Notes: generated from the sequence alone by a model not told the origin. 64,000 nucleotides of DNA from Blastobasis lacticolella (GCA_905147135.1 LR990061.1:2472026-2536025); one strand, 5' to 3'; counted from the stretch's first letter, positions 1 through 9,535 are shown. Made by a program: numbers and translations.

Positions 1-135
1 TGTAAGTGATCGCCAAAAGCGTCGTGCACGGAAAAGTCTCGAGGAATAGCTTGAAGGAGAACCTCATTCAAAAATAAATAAAGTGGTGAAAAACTACGTT
101 CTGCTCAGTAGTTAGAGTTTGTCATAAGAGAATGC

Positions 136-960
136 TTGAAAAGCCCAACTCGTCCTAAAAAAATTGCTGCCACCATAAAGTCGAAATCGGAACCCAAACC
201 CTATACTCCCGATGAAGCTCTTTGTTTCATGATAGATAAAAAACTATCAGCGGAGGACTATGTATACATGCAACAAGGTACCAAATCTCGAGAATTTAAC
301 CTTTATATCCCTATCATAAAATTAAAGAAGCTAAAAAAAATTTTACCCTGATGTTGAAATTGAAGTCTCAGAACGATAAGCCACAGTACCTTTACCTAAT
401 TTACTTATGCACATGTTTCGACGAATCATTTACTCTTGTGATGAAAAGGTTTCTGAATATTGCAATAAAAAACAGTTATATAGACTTCACTGCGTTTTTG
501 AGAGTTCATGGGGCTTTGATGGTAGCACAGGACAGTCAATTTACAAGAAAACGTTTTCTGATGAAAACGATGACGAACACAACCTCTTTGCCACTACGTA
601 CATTCCATTACGTATAAAAACTATACGTAATTTTAACTCGCATAACAAAACAATCGAGAAACAAGTTTTGGCGTTACGACCGTGAACATCACACCCAAAA
701 ATTTGATCGCAAAACAACAGTGCTCGACTTGTTTCACCACGCGCTAGTCTTCCGACCCATTCCTATCGACGATGTCTATTGGCAGCCAACATAAAAAAAT
801 AAACGTTCCATTCTTCCAGATAAGGCTCTGTCACTTTTAAAACCGACGATGGAGAATATTTTTACCTATCAGGATGCTTTACCGCTAAGTTCTGCTGATA
901 TTCCACTGAATTACCACTGAATTGGTAACAGACGACGCTGATGTACTTGTATTATCATGT
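136..960 (+). pseudogene. DNA transposon transposase relic, probably Transib (RAG1-like) type
   Basis: Broken coding sequence with no host gene character. A first open segment (136-351) includes YTPDEALCFMIDKKLSAED. A second, in another frame (407-685), includes SSWGFDGSTGQSIYKK followed by LFATTYIPLRI. The order 'TPDEAL...', then 'WGFDGS(S/T)G.S.YK', then 'LF.T..PLR' is the one I associate with arthropod Transib/RAG1-like transposases, where the GFDG aspartate would be catalytic; that family name is from memory and not certain. At least two frameshifts separate the segments (near 306 and 345), and further stops follow after 685. The relic fades out by about 960. I could not find terminal inverted repeats or a target duplication. 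It is dead as a gene. Confidence 0.5.
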
Positions 961-965
961 GAAGA

Positions 966-1640
966 AATGTTATTATACTCCGCTGATGACTACTAGTAGG
1001 TTAGCCTCACGTATTAGTTGTTGTAGTAATTGTTTTATGACACCAGAAATGTTCTACTTTAGAGTTAGATATATGGAAAATATATGGCAAAATTTTTTCG
1101 TGTTTCATTGAGACAACCCTATTTCCATAGAAATTTCAGAAATATTTAGAAACGCTCTATCTCCGTTGTCCTGTAATTGTCGCGTGTCATATTGTAAGGT
1201 ATGGTTAACAATAATATTGCGAATGTTTTTAAATAAAAATAAAATGCGACCGTGATAAGATAAAATTTAAAAAAAATATTTTGTGTTAACCGGTGAAAGT
1301 CAAATATCTTTTAATGTATTAAAGGTACAACGCCTCTTTTTTTAATTTAAGTACATATTATGCTGTGACTTTATTTAATAGACTAACTAAATATATATAA
1401 CAACAATTTTCTAAACTAAAAATGAATTTAGTTTTTCTCACCTTTCACTTAAACCTTAATAACTCTCTAATTATTCAAAAAAATACTATCGCTCCTTTTG
1501 CTAAATTTTTATCATAACTATATCTATCGAATAGGCACAAAAAATTTACGTGTCCGCAACTAAGCCAAAATAACACACTGTGCGAATGCCGTAAATCATG
1601 CTGTAGGGGCGAAGAAACATTTTCTTGAAGTGGTAATGCA
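966..1640. other. AT-rich DNA, no gene seen
   Basis: About 670 bp of AT-rich sequence with short homopolymer runs. I see no coding frame, no tRNA-like fold and no recognisable repeat. The first part may be decayed 3' sequence of the transposon relic before it. Confidence 0.6.
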
Positions 1641-1648
1641 CTAATGCT

Positions 1649-1735
1649 CTGCACTGTACCAGCTGGTTGCAGAAGTCACAAGACAGGCCTTTGTGAACGT
1701 ATTTGGGGGAGGCCTATGCCCAGCAGTGGGCGTTT
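1649..1735 (+). mobile_element. RTE-clade LINE 3' end fragment
   Basis: Translation gives a W.QKSQDR segment, one in-frame stop, then LGEAYAQQWA. This matches the C-terminus I know for RTE-clade reverse transcriptases (W..AQDR..WR.LGEAY.QQW). Only the last 30 or so codons remain, as expected for 5' truncation. A second fragment of the same kind lies 25 bp downstream. Confidence 0.7.
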
Positions 1736-1759
1736 TCCGATTTACTTAAAGAGATTATG

Positions 1760-1861
1760 CTCTTGTACTGTACCAGGTGGTTGCAGAAGGCACAAGGCCG
1801 GTCTATGTGGAGATCTCTGGGGGAGGCCTATACCCAGCAGTGGGCATCTCGCGGCCGATAG
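1760..1861 (+). mobile_element. RTE-clade LINE 3' end fragment, second in tandem
   Basis: The frame reads W.QKAQGR followed by WRSLGEAYTQQWASRGR and a stop. It is the same family as the fragment at 1649-1735 and as the better-preserved copy at 62453-62593. Its end lies 80 bp from the Gprk2 exon on the opposite strand. Confidence 0.7.
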
Positions 1862-1941
1862 GATGATACCAAAAATTCCGAGCCAAGCTCGCTGCGCTAA
1901 CCAGCCGGCCGGCCAGTATGAATGATGGCGACCCAACATAC

Positions 1942-2054
1942 CGCGTCCAAGAAGCTGTTGTACTTGTGGTACTCGGGCCGGTTCCGCTCGCAGAACTGCC
2001 GGAAGAGCAGCTTCCCGATCGGCTGCTGGTCCACCACGTAGTCGTAGCCTACTT
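1942..2054 (-). CDS. Gprk2: Internal exon of G protein-coupled receptor kinase (GRK4/5/6 type), RGS-homology domain
   Basis: This 113-nt exon is bounded on the minus strand by a pyrimidine-rich tract ending TTGTTGCAG and by the donor GTATGT. It contributes two bases of a split codon plus 37 codons, ending in phase 0. The translation contains YDYVVDQQPIGKLLFRQFCE and then RPEYHKYNSFLDA. GRK kinases of the Drosophila Gprk2/vertebrate GRK4-6 group have a Y.YV.DQQPIG..LFR.FCE..RP.Y..Y..FLD block in the N-terminal RGS-homology region, which packs against the kinase domain. GRKs phosphorylate activated seven-transmembrane receptors at the membrane; Gprk2 also acts on Smoothened in flies. Only this exon was found; the kinase-domain exons should lie below position 1 and the N-terminal exons above 2054. 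Both flanks are mobile elements. GC content is clearly higher than the surroundings, as expected for an exon. Confidence 0.85.
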
Positions 2055-2129
2055 CTGCAACAAGGAACGGGGGGCGGTGAGACACGGAATTGGAAAAGAA
2101 GGATGTAATGTACGATGCATTACTTATTT

Positions 2130-2530
2130 ATCATCATCACAGCCCATACCACCACTGCAGAACTTAGGGCCTCTCCCACGAAAGGAGAGGTTTAGGTTTT
2201 AAGACTTTCGTGGTTATTCACTACACTTTCACTACACATATTATCTCGTGACCACGACGCATGCAACTGCGTCGAAATATCGAGGTAAAAACAATACTAA
2301 CCGTGGTAACAAACCCGATAATATGTGTAGTGAAAGTGTAAAGGAGAGGTTATTGTCATAATCTCTACGCTGGACGGGCGAGTTGGAGATCGCAATGTTA
2401 TAAATATAACAATGAAAAACGCTGCTGCCCATATTCCAGCTCGAAAACATTAGTCACCTTGTACGACACCCATGAGTGTAAGGGGTTGGTGCTATTCTAC
2501 TCTGCCAGACACCACACGGCCTTGCCGGAT
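2130..2530 (-). repeat. LINE-tail family T1, split by a nested insertion
   Basis: This copy matches 13750-14010, 48645-48895, 49715-49980, 32352-32500, 21000-21170 and 11560-11730. Sense-strand landmarks are GGTGTCCGGCAGAGTAG near the 5' side and CTGCAGTGG...GGGCTGTGATGATG at the 3' end. The GATGATG-type end suggests a LINE 3' UTR or a SINE using one. It is interrupted at 2193-2339 by the foldback element. Confidence 0.7.
2193..2339 (-). mobile_element. Short foldback element with 12-bp target duplication (Penelope-like?)
   Basis: This 147-bp insertion is flanked by identical AAAGGAGAGGTT (2181-2192 and 2340-2351), and removing it restores the T1 repeat. It contains an inverted repeat around CACTACACATATTAT and a GACGCA/TGCGTC hairpin followed by GAAA. 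A longer relative sits at 21806-22051. The long variable target duplications and inverted-LTR-like ends are reminiscent of Penelope-like elements; this is inference. Confidence 0.6.
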
Positions 2531-2539
2531 ACCACACAG

Positions 2540-3115
2540 CCTATTTATTTATGCAGCCACATAATATTGAATATGTATTTAAAACAAATAACATTTATTG
2601 TTTTTTTTACTTGTGGTACTTTTATCCGTGCGTCACTTACGACACGCGTTTTGACGCGAGATGTCCTTACCGGAGGTCAAAATACGCTGTCGCTGCGATC
2701 ATGCAACTTATCAAGTCAAGCATAACTATTTTGACAGGCAGACGACAGTACGAGCGTATTCTGAGCTCTGGTTTGGTCGATCCTTAAATCTGTCAAGTAT
2801 AGTATCGATTGGAATATGGATTCCATAATAACATAAATCCAAATTTTTTTTTTTTAATGCCGCGACTTCTGAAATCTTCGTAATTGCATGTGTTATATTA
2901 TATGGTATTATAGTCTATTTTTAATTATTTAATTGCAAAACTATCGTAATTAATAATAAATAATATTGCCAAATAAAATTATAAACATTTCTGAACGAAT
3001 GTAAGAGATTCCTAAACGATGTTTATCTTTGAGTACATTCAGTACGAATTAACTAAAAGTTAGATTTCTAAATATGTATCTTATAATTATTAAAAATAGT
3101 TTTAAGAGCTATTTC
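2540..3115. other. AT-rich DNA, no gene seen
   Basis: Unique-looking AT-rich sequence. No convincing coding frame or repeat family recognised. Confidence 0.5.
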
Positions 3116-3116
3116 T

Positions 3117-3600
3117 ATGTTTTTGGTTTGTATCTTTGCACAATATTTCATGTTAATTAGAATTATTATAACGTGCTGTCATTGGTTGAAATGTAACCGA
3201 TTTCCGTTTAAATGTTGGCTATATAAACCCAGTCGAGAGACTGGGAGGCACTTTTTACGGCACAGAGTTAAGCTTAAAAACTTGCACAGAGCACAGAGTT
3301 AAGTTACCTATTGTATTATTGTTGCTTAATATTTTGTATTAGTTTTATTTATTTATATAATCGGTTTTTATTGAATCGTACGTAATACCACTGTCCCATT
3401 TTTAAGGAATAAATATGTATTTTGCCATGTTTTATTATGTTTAGAATATATTGTTATATTTCCCATGTAACTGTTTGCTATGATTGCCTATCTTATAATA
3501 TGATTAGTTACCTAATTTGATCTAATCTGTTTGTTTAAATATGCTTTTCCTTTCCTGAATAAATGTGCCCTATTTTTATTTTATTAAGCTTTCCATCCTT
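3117..3600 (+). promoter_or_regulatory. Possible promoter or solo-LTR-like segment
   Basis: A TATATAAA box lies at about 3220, roughly 30 bp ahead of a GAGACTGGGAGGC stretch, and several AATAAA signals follow (near 3408 and 3560). TATA box plus downstream poly(A) signals in about 450 bp fits a solo LTR of a Gypsy- or BEL-type element. I could not define TG...CA ends or a target duplication, so this is a weak call. Confidence 0.2.
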
Positions 3601-4221
3601 AGTTTTCGATAAAATACCAGACCATCATTAATACCTTCTAAATACTCAAATTCACACCCGAGATCTGTACACTCTATACACCCTTTCTAACACATGCTTT
3701 GAATGCCAAAACCCGTATCGAAATCGGATTAGTAGTTACTGAGAACTCCACAAAAGCCGACTTATCAGGCTGCTGCAGCGCGCCGCGGTGCTCTACTGAT
3801 AAAACATATCTAAGAACGTGCACTAAAATGATAAGTTTTAAATGCAAAAAAGTGCAATGAAATTTTCCCTGAAGTTTCGAGAAAAATGGTAACAGACACA
3901 AACAACCTCTAAACCCAAACGCACATACTGCCTCCGTTCCGTTCCCTCCGTTGTGGATAATAAATCTAGAATAATAGCTATTTAAAATATACGAATACAG
4001 CAGAATAACAATTTTACTGTGATACGTCAATTTACTACCGCTATCTACTCGTATAGACAGTTCTCACAACCCAACCAATTATAGATATCGTTATTCGACA
4101 TGTTACTTTTCAGATAGTTTTATGGTCGAGTCAACAGTCGAACACTACTTCTTGAGTCGTTTAAACTTTTTGCTTGTTCTATAAAAATTGCGTACTGTCT
4201 AGTCTACAGTACTGTGTAGAC
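3601..4221. other. No gene recognised
   Basis: Mixed sequence up to the hAT left end. The open frame on the minus strand here (3674-4030) has no recognisable motif and I treat it as chance. Confidence 0.4.
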
Positions 4222-4822
4222 CAGGGTTTCTCAAAGTGGGGTACCGAACCCCTAGGGGTTCGCCTTTCGATTGTATGGGGTTCGCGACAAGATTTACGTA
4301 ATGCTGGTTATATGACTGGCAGGCATGTGCGCCATGCATGTTGGTGTAAAGCGGTGAATTTCCTTTTACCCTTCGCTACAACATACTCGTGTGAGAGTGG
4401 GTTCTCACACCATATTTTTATTTTCAGAAAGAAAAATTCAATATTTTGATGCATAACGTTGATTTTTCCAATTTTTTAAACCGTACGCTTTTGGTTTTCG
4501 AATGTAATTGAAAACATATTGAATGTAATACGAAACCCGTTCGACTCGAGGCGAGCCAGTTCAAACATAGGGCCTCTGATCATGCATACTAAAAATGAAA
4601 TACAGAAATCAACGTGACACTGAGGCAAACTTAAGATTAAAATTTGTTTCAAACTTAACTCGCGTTCTTTACACATATTATTATATCAGGTACGTCGCGT
4701 GTAAGTCCCGTCTAATAAAGGTTAAAAATGTCCAACATATTTTTTTTAGCGGGGGTTAAGGGGTTTGCTGTCACCTGGAAACTTTGCAGGGGTACGTAGA
4801 TCCATAAGTTTGAGCAACCCTG
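4222..4822 (+). mobile_element. Non-autonomous hAT element with target duplication
   Basis: The left end CAGGGTTTCTCAAAGTGGGG and the right end, read inward as CAGGGTTGCTCAAACTTATG, form hAT-type terminal inverted repeats. The flanks GTGTAGAC (4214-4221) and GTATAGAC (4823-4830) match at seven of eight bases, the 8-bp duplication expected for hAT. The 601-bp interior keeps a scrap of transposase (see next entry), so this is an internal-deletion derivative rather than a pure MITE. Confidence 0.85.
4354..4449 (+). pseudogene. hAT transposase C-terminal relic
   Basis: The frame reads NFLLPFATTYSCESGFS followed by HHIFIFRKKNSIF and a stop. The motif PFATTYLCE.GFS is a conserved block near the C-terminus of many animal hAT transposases, within the dimerisation (hATC) region. 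It lies in the same orientation as the element and ends about 370 bp before the right terminal repeat. Everything upstream (BED finger, catalytic residues) is missing. Confidence 0.75.
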
Positions 4823-4830
4823 GTATAGAC

Positions 4831-5235
4831 TGTTCCATATACGTGTAGAGTCTACACACACATGAACCTCTCACACAGACCAGCCTGCAACAGAACACGT
4901 CAATAACATCGACGACTGGGGCAATAGCTCACTACTGTACGATACTTACGATACTTAAAACCCACTGTATTGGGGATTAACTTTAATGACCTACCCATTG
5001 CCCAACAGATAAGTGAGTGAATGAGTCAGTCACTGTGATTTCGCTCCTTATCGGGCCACGCGGTGCGTGTAATAGTTTTATTTCGATTACAATTTTATCG
5101 ACGCCGGTTTTATTTACTTATCAAACTGGGGCGGCTGTTTGTGGGATTACTGGCTCGTTTGGGAATGTAAATATGTTACATTACTCGTACATTCGTAGTT
5201 TCATTCGGTTTGCTTTGATCCACACGTGAAAAATA
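4831..5235. other. No gene recognised
   Basis: Unique-looking sequence between the hAT element and a SINE. No repeat or coding motif seen. Confidence 0.4.
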
Positions 5236-5238
5236 TAC

Positions 5239-5560
5239 ATCGTGGCGTTAATGTCCTGGTTGTGCTCTCGCGAACGTGGGACTGGGGTCTGCCTTGATTA
5301 TGATCCAGGATTCGGCAGATCAGGTAATTAGTGGGGCGACTGCCATCTGACCTCCGTGACTCTGCTACCAGGGGAACGTGACCAGATTGGATCGTGGTTA
5401 CACATTCAGTCGCCTGAATGTGCAAGTTTCATACCACCCATAGTTTAAGACCATCGGTTCAACTACTCAGAAAAGAGTTATTGGATTCGAATCCGGTACC
5501 TCACGCTTATGAGCTGGATACCCACCCTAACCACTTGGCCACCGACGCTACCGTTGATCC
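5239..5560 (-). mobile_element. SINE-A copy (tRNA-derived)
   Basis: This is the reverse complement of the family best seen at 61765-62110. The tRNA-like head (box B form GGTTCGAATCC) lies at the high-coordinate end. The body contains the palindromic CACATTCAGTCGCCTGAATG core, and the tail reads CATTAACGCCA. It resembles the Metulj-type SINEs of butterflies; I give that name from memory. Confidence 0.8.
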
Positions 5561-5732
5561 ATACATAATCGTACACATCCGAGAACATATCAGAGGCAGG
5601 TCTTACCCGTAGGCAAATATTAGCGAGCGCCTCAACTGGCGGCGTAAATGAATGTGGAAGAAGCAAAAGAGATGTGTCAGGATCCAGGACCGTAGCTAGT
5701 TGCGTTGGTAATTTATTTCAAATCAGCGACCC

Positions 5733-6032
5733 TGGTGCTCTAGTTTTAAATTGCTCGCATCGATTCGAACTGTTAATATATTTATTTATTTATTAAATCT
5801 TTATGCACTAAAGGTACATTGGCGGACTTAAAGCTAAAGTAGCCTTATCTACCAGTCAACCGTGACAAAAAAAATATCGAAAACAGTAGACGGCTCGACT
5901 GTTTCTAATTATAATTTAGAGCATGAAAAAAAGTACGGTTCAAAAATAGGGAAATATCGAATTTTTCATGTCAAAAATTAAAAATAAAAACCGTTCGACT
6001 CGAAGCGAACGATTCATAAATATGGGCCCCTG
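5733..6032. mobile_element. MITE family L copy with an inserted LINE tail
   Basis: The ends GGTGCTCTAGTTTTAAATTG and, in reverse, a matching GGGCCCATATTTATGAATCG are inverted repeats. Both carry the gctcgc.tcgat motif seen at 62899-63127. The segment 5776-5880 inside it matches a LINE tail also found at 23355-23465. Confidence 0.6.
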
Positions 6033-6109
6033 GCTTCGCTACAACCTATTATACTCCTGAAACTTTCTCGTCTATTACTCTGTTGTCTGTTGGTGAAAAT
6101 TGTATCCAA

Positions 6110-6240
6110 ATACAATTGTTTGCCACCTTATTTAACTATTTTATTGTACACAGTAAAACATACAGGTAAAAGCACAATTATAAATGACACAACAGGCACA
6201 ACTTATTTCTAAAAAGAAATTTCTTCCAGCAGGCCTACAG
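6110..6240 (-). repeat. LINE 3' tail, Jockey-like
   Basis: Reverse-complement partner of 7783-7912. The shared sense sequence is CTGTAGGCCTGCTGGAAGAA, then TTTCTTTTTAGAAATAAG, ending in an AATAAATAAATA-rich tail in the other copy. This is a common lepidopteran LINE 3' end. Confidence 0.65.
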
Positions 6241-6311
6241 AAGTGAGATGTTACATAAGAAACGCAGATACGACGTGCACAGTACGGAATAAAAATAAAA
6301 AGTGGTATAAA

Positions 6312-6370
6312 AAAAATCTACGTCCGTGAACTCCATACCATTGGTATGGACTTCACGGACGTAGATTTTT
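6312..6370. repeat. Near-perfect 59-bp palindrome (hairpin)
   Basis: The arms 6312-6340 and 6342-6370 are complementary over 29 bases with a single mismatch and a one-base centre at 6341. The arm includes ATCTACGTCCGTGAA. The loop is too short for a normal MITE interior, so it could be a recent foldback or a small hairpin source. A LINE RT relic starts about 70 bp downstream. Confidence 0.9.
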
Positions 6371-6436
6371 AGGTATGATACCAACGAAATCGCATACGCA
6401 CTCTGACCGAGTAGATGAGTAACGAGTACATCCATG

Positions 6437-6612
6437 ATGACCTTGGCATGCGTGAGAGATATCGTAGACAAGATTGAGGAGGCTCGACTGCACTGGTTTG
6501 GTCACGTGCTGCGTAAGCTCCAGGGATACCATACCAATGTGAGAAATAGCTGCCTAAACCTGCCGGTATCAGGAAAGAGCCCACGAAGATGGGATAAAAA
6601 GCGATGGATTCG
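6437..6612 (+). pseudogene. LINE reverse transcriptase C-terminal relic
   Basis: The translation contains IVDKIEEARLHWFGHVLRK followed by LNLPVSGKSPRRWDKKRWI. This is the W.GHV.R...GKR.RGRP..RW region found after the RT domain of RTE-like LINEs. The same family recurs at 8142-8303 and 50613-50996. It has lost its upstream RT and its terminal part. Confidence 0.7.
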
Positions 6613-6650
6613 TCTTGGCGTTAATATCCCGGTTGTGTTTTCGTGCACCG
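6611..6650 (-). mobile_element. SINE-A tail fragment
   Basis: CTTGGCGTTAATATCCCGG is the tail signature of SINE-A in reverse. Only about 40 bp remain before repeat C begins. Confidence 0.6.
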
Positions 6651-6654
6651 TGTG

Positions 6655-6810
6655 TCTGTGTGCCTGTCTGTGGCGTCGTAGCTCCCGAACAGCCGGACCG
6701 ATTTGGATGAGGTTTTCTCTATTTGAAAGCCAGTTTAATCGAAACGGTTCTTAGCTTTGTCTCATTTATATCGGTTCAGTAGTTTAGAAAATAATACGTG
6801 AACTTAGTGG
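6655..6810 (+). repeat. Repeat family C copy
   Basis: Landmarks are GTAGCTCCCGAAC, GGACCGATTTGGATGA, then a stretch on 'AGCCAGTTTAATCGA'. Other copies are at 63780-63990 and 58087-58230 (+) and at 24080-24320, 26115-26315, 33870-34075, 43095-43240 and 49180-49400 (-). It is widespread in moth and butterfly genomes; its class is unclear to me. Confidence 0.7.
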
Positions 6811-6839
6811 GTGGTGAAAACGTAGACTATTTCTGTGGG

Positions 6840-7782
6840 TTAGGCTATAAGACATTAGTGACCTTGTCTGGCACCCGTGGGTGGTAATTGGTTGGTGATA
6901 TACTTATTCCGCTAGACAGTAACAACTTAATATTGATTGTTAATCCTTCTATTTTCGTTTCTGACGTACGCAGTGGTTAAATTAAATAATCATTTGAAGT
7001 GAAAGTCATCAGTCATAGTCACACATGAAAGAATTTTCTAATAAATGTGTAGTGACCATACTTTGCAGGCATGGTTACTGAGTTTCCTAATTATTTGTAA
7101 ATGAAAATGTTTGTCCTTTCCACGTCCCCACCGATTATTGGAAACCAACCTCTTCGACTTATTCGTTTTCGAAGTTCGACTTCGTTATTGCACATATGGC
7201 CTCCTGACACAGGCTTAGCTTAAAAGGAGTCTCCAGCAACCATAGATTTAAGGTACTTTTTGTTAATGAAATAAAGAAGAATTTAATTTAATTTAATAAT
7301 TAATATGGGTCATCTTAAACTAACTCTCGGCAGGTAAAGTCGCGGCAAAGACATAAGCCATTCTCATCTCTCTTCCCCTGCGTCTCTCGTACATTGAATG
7401 GGATATTTATAAGCCTCGATTATTCCAGCCAGTTGATTGGTCGGGGCGGTCCCCCGACGATCGATGGTCCAGTTTCATATTAATTAATGGAATCGTTTCG
7501 TTGTATTAGCGCTAGAGCAAACCTGCTTTTGTTCTGTTTTGGTTGCGGATTTATCCTATCTGTGGATGTGTTGTTTTTCAGGCGTTTCATTCGGTATCAG
7601 GAAAGAGAAATTGAAATTGCTTTATTTGTTTAAAATGTGGTACAAAATAAGTGGAAGTAATATAAACGATCAGCACATTTCGCTACACAAATATACAATA
7701 AAATAGTTATTTGACAAATTGACAATTGTGGATGTCACATTGAATGGGATACGAAGAAACTACTTCCAGTCATTACGTTCTC
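6840..7782. other. Mostly unique DNA
   Basis: No coding frame supported. A segment near 7390-7520 is less AT-rich and looks unique; it could be a conserved non-coding element, but nothing in it proves that. A LINE-like AAATAAAGAAG tail is near 7268. Confidence 0.4.
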
Positions 7783-7912
7783 TTTGCTGTAGGCCTGCTG
7801 GAAGAAATTTCTTTTTAGAAATAAGTAGTGCCTTTTGTGTCATGTATATATTTGCCATATCTTTGTTACCATTTTTGTGTGCAATAAACTATTAAATAAA
7901 TAAATAAATAAG
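7783..7912 (+). repeat. LINE 3' tail, Jockey-like
   Basis: Sense copy of the tail seen inverted at 6110-6240. It ends in AATAAACTATTAAATAAATA followed by an (AAAT)n run. Confidence 0.65.
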
Positions 7913-8141
7913 AAATTACTAAATAACAATGTCATATAGGTATACATAATGTCTAAGCGTTACATTTTAAATACGAAGTATTAATTGACTGAGTAAAAAC
8001 ATTTATACAGAAGCCACCGTTGTGGCTGTCTCTTAAATTTGCTCAAAGGTAACTATTACTTAACTTAAGGTACTTATTAAACATTCGTACACACATTGCA
8101 TGACTGTTTCTGTCACATATCTGTGTTCTACTACCAGGCAG

Positions 8142-8303
8142 GAGATCCCGCGGAAGGCCCAAGAAACGATGTCGATCCATCACTGAGTAGGATGCGAATC
8201 AAGAGCCAACGGCTTAAGCGAGGATGCCCAAGACAGGGCGAAGTGGAGGAGGAAGAGCAGGAAAGCGGGCCCTGGCAGAACCTGGTGATGACTAGATTAG
8301 CAA
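8142..8303 (+). pseudogene. LINE RT C-terminal relic
   Basis: In one frame it reads RRSRGRPKKRCRSITE, a stop, then DANQEP and later ARMPKTGRS. It aligns with 50834-50996 (GKRPRGRPKKLWIDITESDA...). At least two stops make it non-functional. A SINE-G copy starts about 25 bp later. Confidence 0.65.
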
Positions 8304-8327
8304 AAGGGTATAAGAAATGTAAGAAAT

Positions 8328-8580
8328 GACGACCTGAGTGGTTCAATGGTCAACATGCCGGTCTGCCACGCAAGAGGTCCCGGGTTCGATTCCCGGCCGG
8401 GCAGAAATTGAAATGATGAATTTTAATTTCTGTTACGGGTCTGGGTGTTCTATGTATAATAAGTATGTATTTAAAAGTATTTAAGTAGTATATCAGTTAT
8501 CTAGCACCCATAGCACAAGCTTTGCTTAGTTTGGGGCTAGATGGCGCTGTGTGAATTTGTCCAAGAATAATTATTTAAAA
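8328..8580 (+). mobile_element. SINE-G copy (tRNA-Gly-derived)
   Basis: The head has box A-like TGGTTCAATGG, the anticodon-region TGCCACGC, and a perfect box B in GGGTTCGATTCCC. These resemble tRNA-Gly(GCC). The body carries TTTCTGTTACGGGTCTGGGTG and ends TAGATGGCGCTGTGTGAATT. Other copies are 25300-25566, 46075-46303, 47508-47640 (3' part) and 49457-49708. Confidence 0.85.
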
Positions 8581-8599
8581 CAAAAAAAAAGTAAATTGC

Positions 8600-9120
8600 A
8601 ATATCAAAACACCACGTACCATCCGATCATAAATACCAGTAAACAGAATTATGATATATTTCGAAAATACCAACATGAGGTTAGTAATTTTCCCCATAGG
8701 AAATCGAAAGTGAAGGGTTAATCTATTGGCCAATAATAACCCGTAGCGATACGGAACAAGTCCCTTAAAAGGATTGACCTTTCAATCAAGCCACTGGTCG
8801 CAGTTATTAGCTACCTATATTCTCGTGGTGGAGGTTAAATTGCGATATAATGGTAGTATCGATCGAGTTTCTTTATTAACGTTATTATTGTAGGCATTTT
8901 TTACATAAAAAACGGCTGTGGATACATAGAGGGGTTTTAGTGGGTAGGGTCCTTTTCGGGCAATCCCACATGTCCACCGTCATTCCCCCGGGTGACGTGG
9001 TATCTTTCGAAGATTTGCATCTTAAAAAAAAAAGGCATTTTTTACATGTAAAAATAAAAAGTTTACGACGTAGGTCACTGAATAGCAATCTGAAATGGAA
9101 AGATTTGGAAATTTCAAGCT
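8600..9120. other. No gene recognised
   Basis: Unique-looking sequence. Both strands have short open frames around 8885-9120, but no motif is visible. Confidence 0.4.
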
Positions 9121-9121
9121 A

Positions 9122-9440
9122 AAATTTATTTATTGAGTAGGACATTAAATATATCTTTTAATCGTCAAAGACGAGGAGGTACGAAAGTAGGAAGGAAATA
9201 TACAGTGACATGTTGGCCGCCCCAGGTCCGTAGCACACCCACCCCACGCCGACAACGGCCGGACCGTGTCTGACACCATGCATGACTGATGCCAGGCAGG
9301 CCAGGCAGAGCCCGACAATGGCAAGCAGAGCCGGACCGGGTCTGCCACAATATACAGGTACATTACAATTAAGAAAACCATTTAAAACTACAGCAAGAGT
9401 AAGCCAGTCCACCAAGGCAGCATTCGTTCACGAGTATATC
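9122..9440 (-). repeat. Repeat family D copy (LINE tail)
   Basis: Reverse-strand LINE tail ending in AT-rich TCCTACTCAATAAATAAATT. It is shared with 9536-9720 and 35246-35520. On the minus strand 9415-9158 is open for 85 codons; homology to 35520-35354 at CTTGG.GGACTGGCT suggests remnant coding or UTR sequence of a LINE. The CCACCCCACGCCGACAACGG stretch makes this copy GC-rich. Confidence 0.6.
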
Positions 9441-9535
9441 TACTGAAGAACCGACAATCTGGGACAGACGAGTTCTTGAGTGGAGACCGCGAGTCAGCAA
9501 GAACGCGGCGGCCTTTGACCAGGTATGAGTAGTTT

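Noticed and set aside
8346..8404. tRNA-Gly gene
   Set aside because: Boxes A and B are good, but the acceptor stem does not close, and the same SINE body follows in four other places. It is a SINE head.
9158..9415. Membrane protein of 85 residues on the minus strand
   Set aside because: Hydrophobic reading, but it lies in repeat D, and the homologous stretch at 35354-35520 does not keep the frame.
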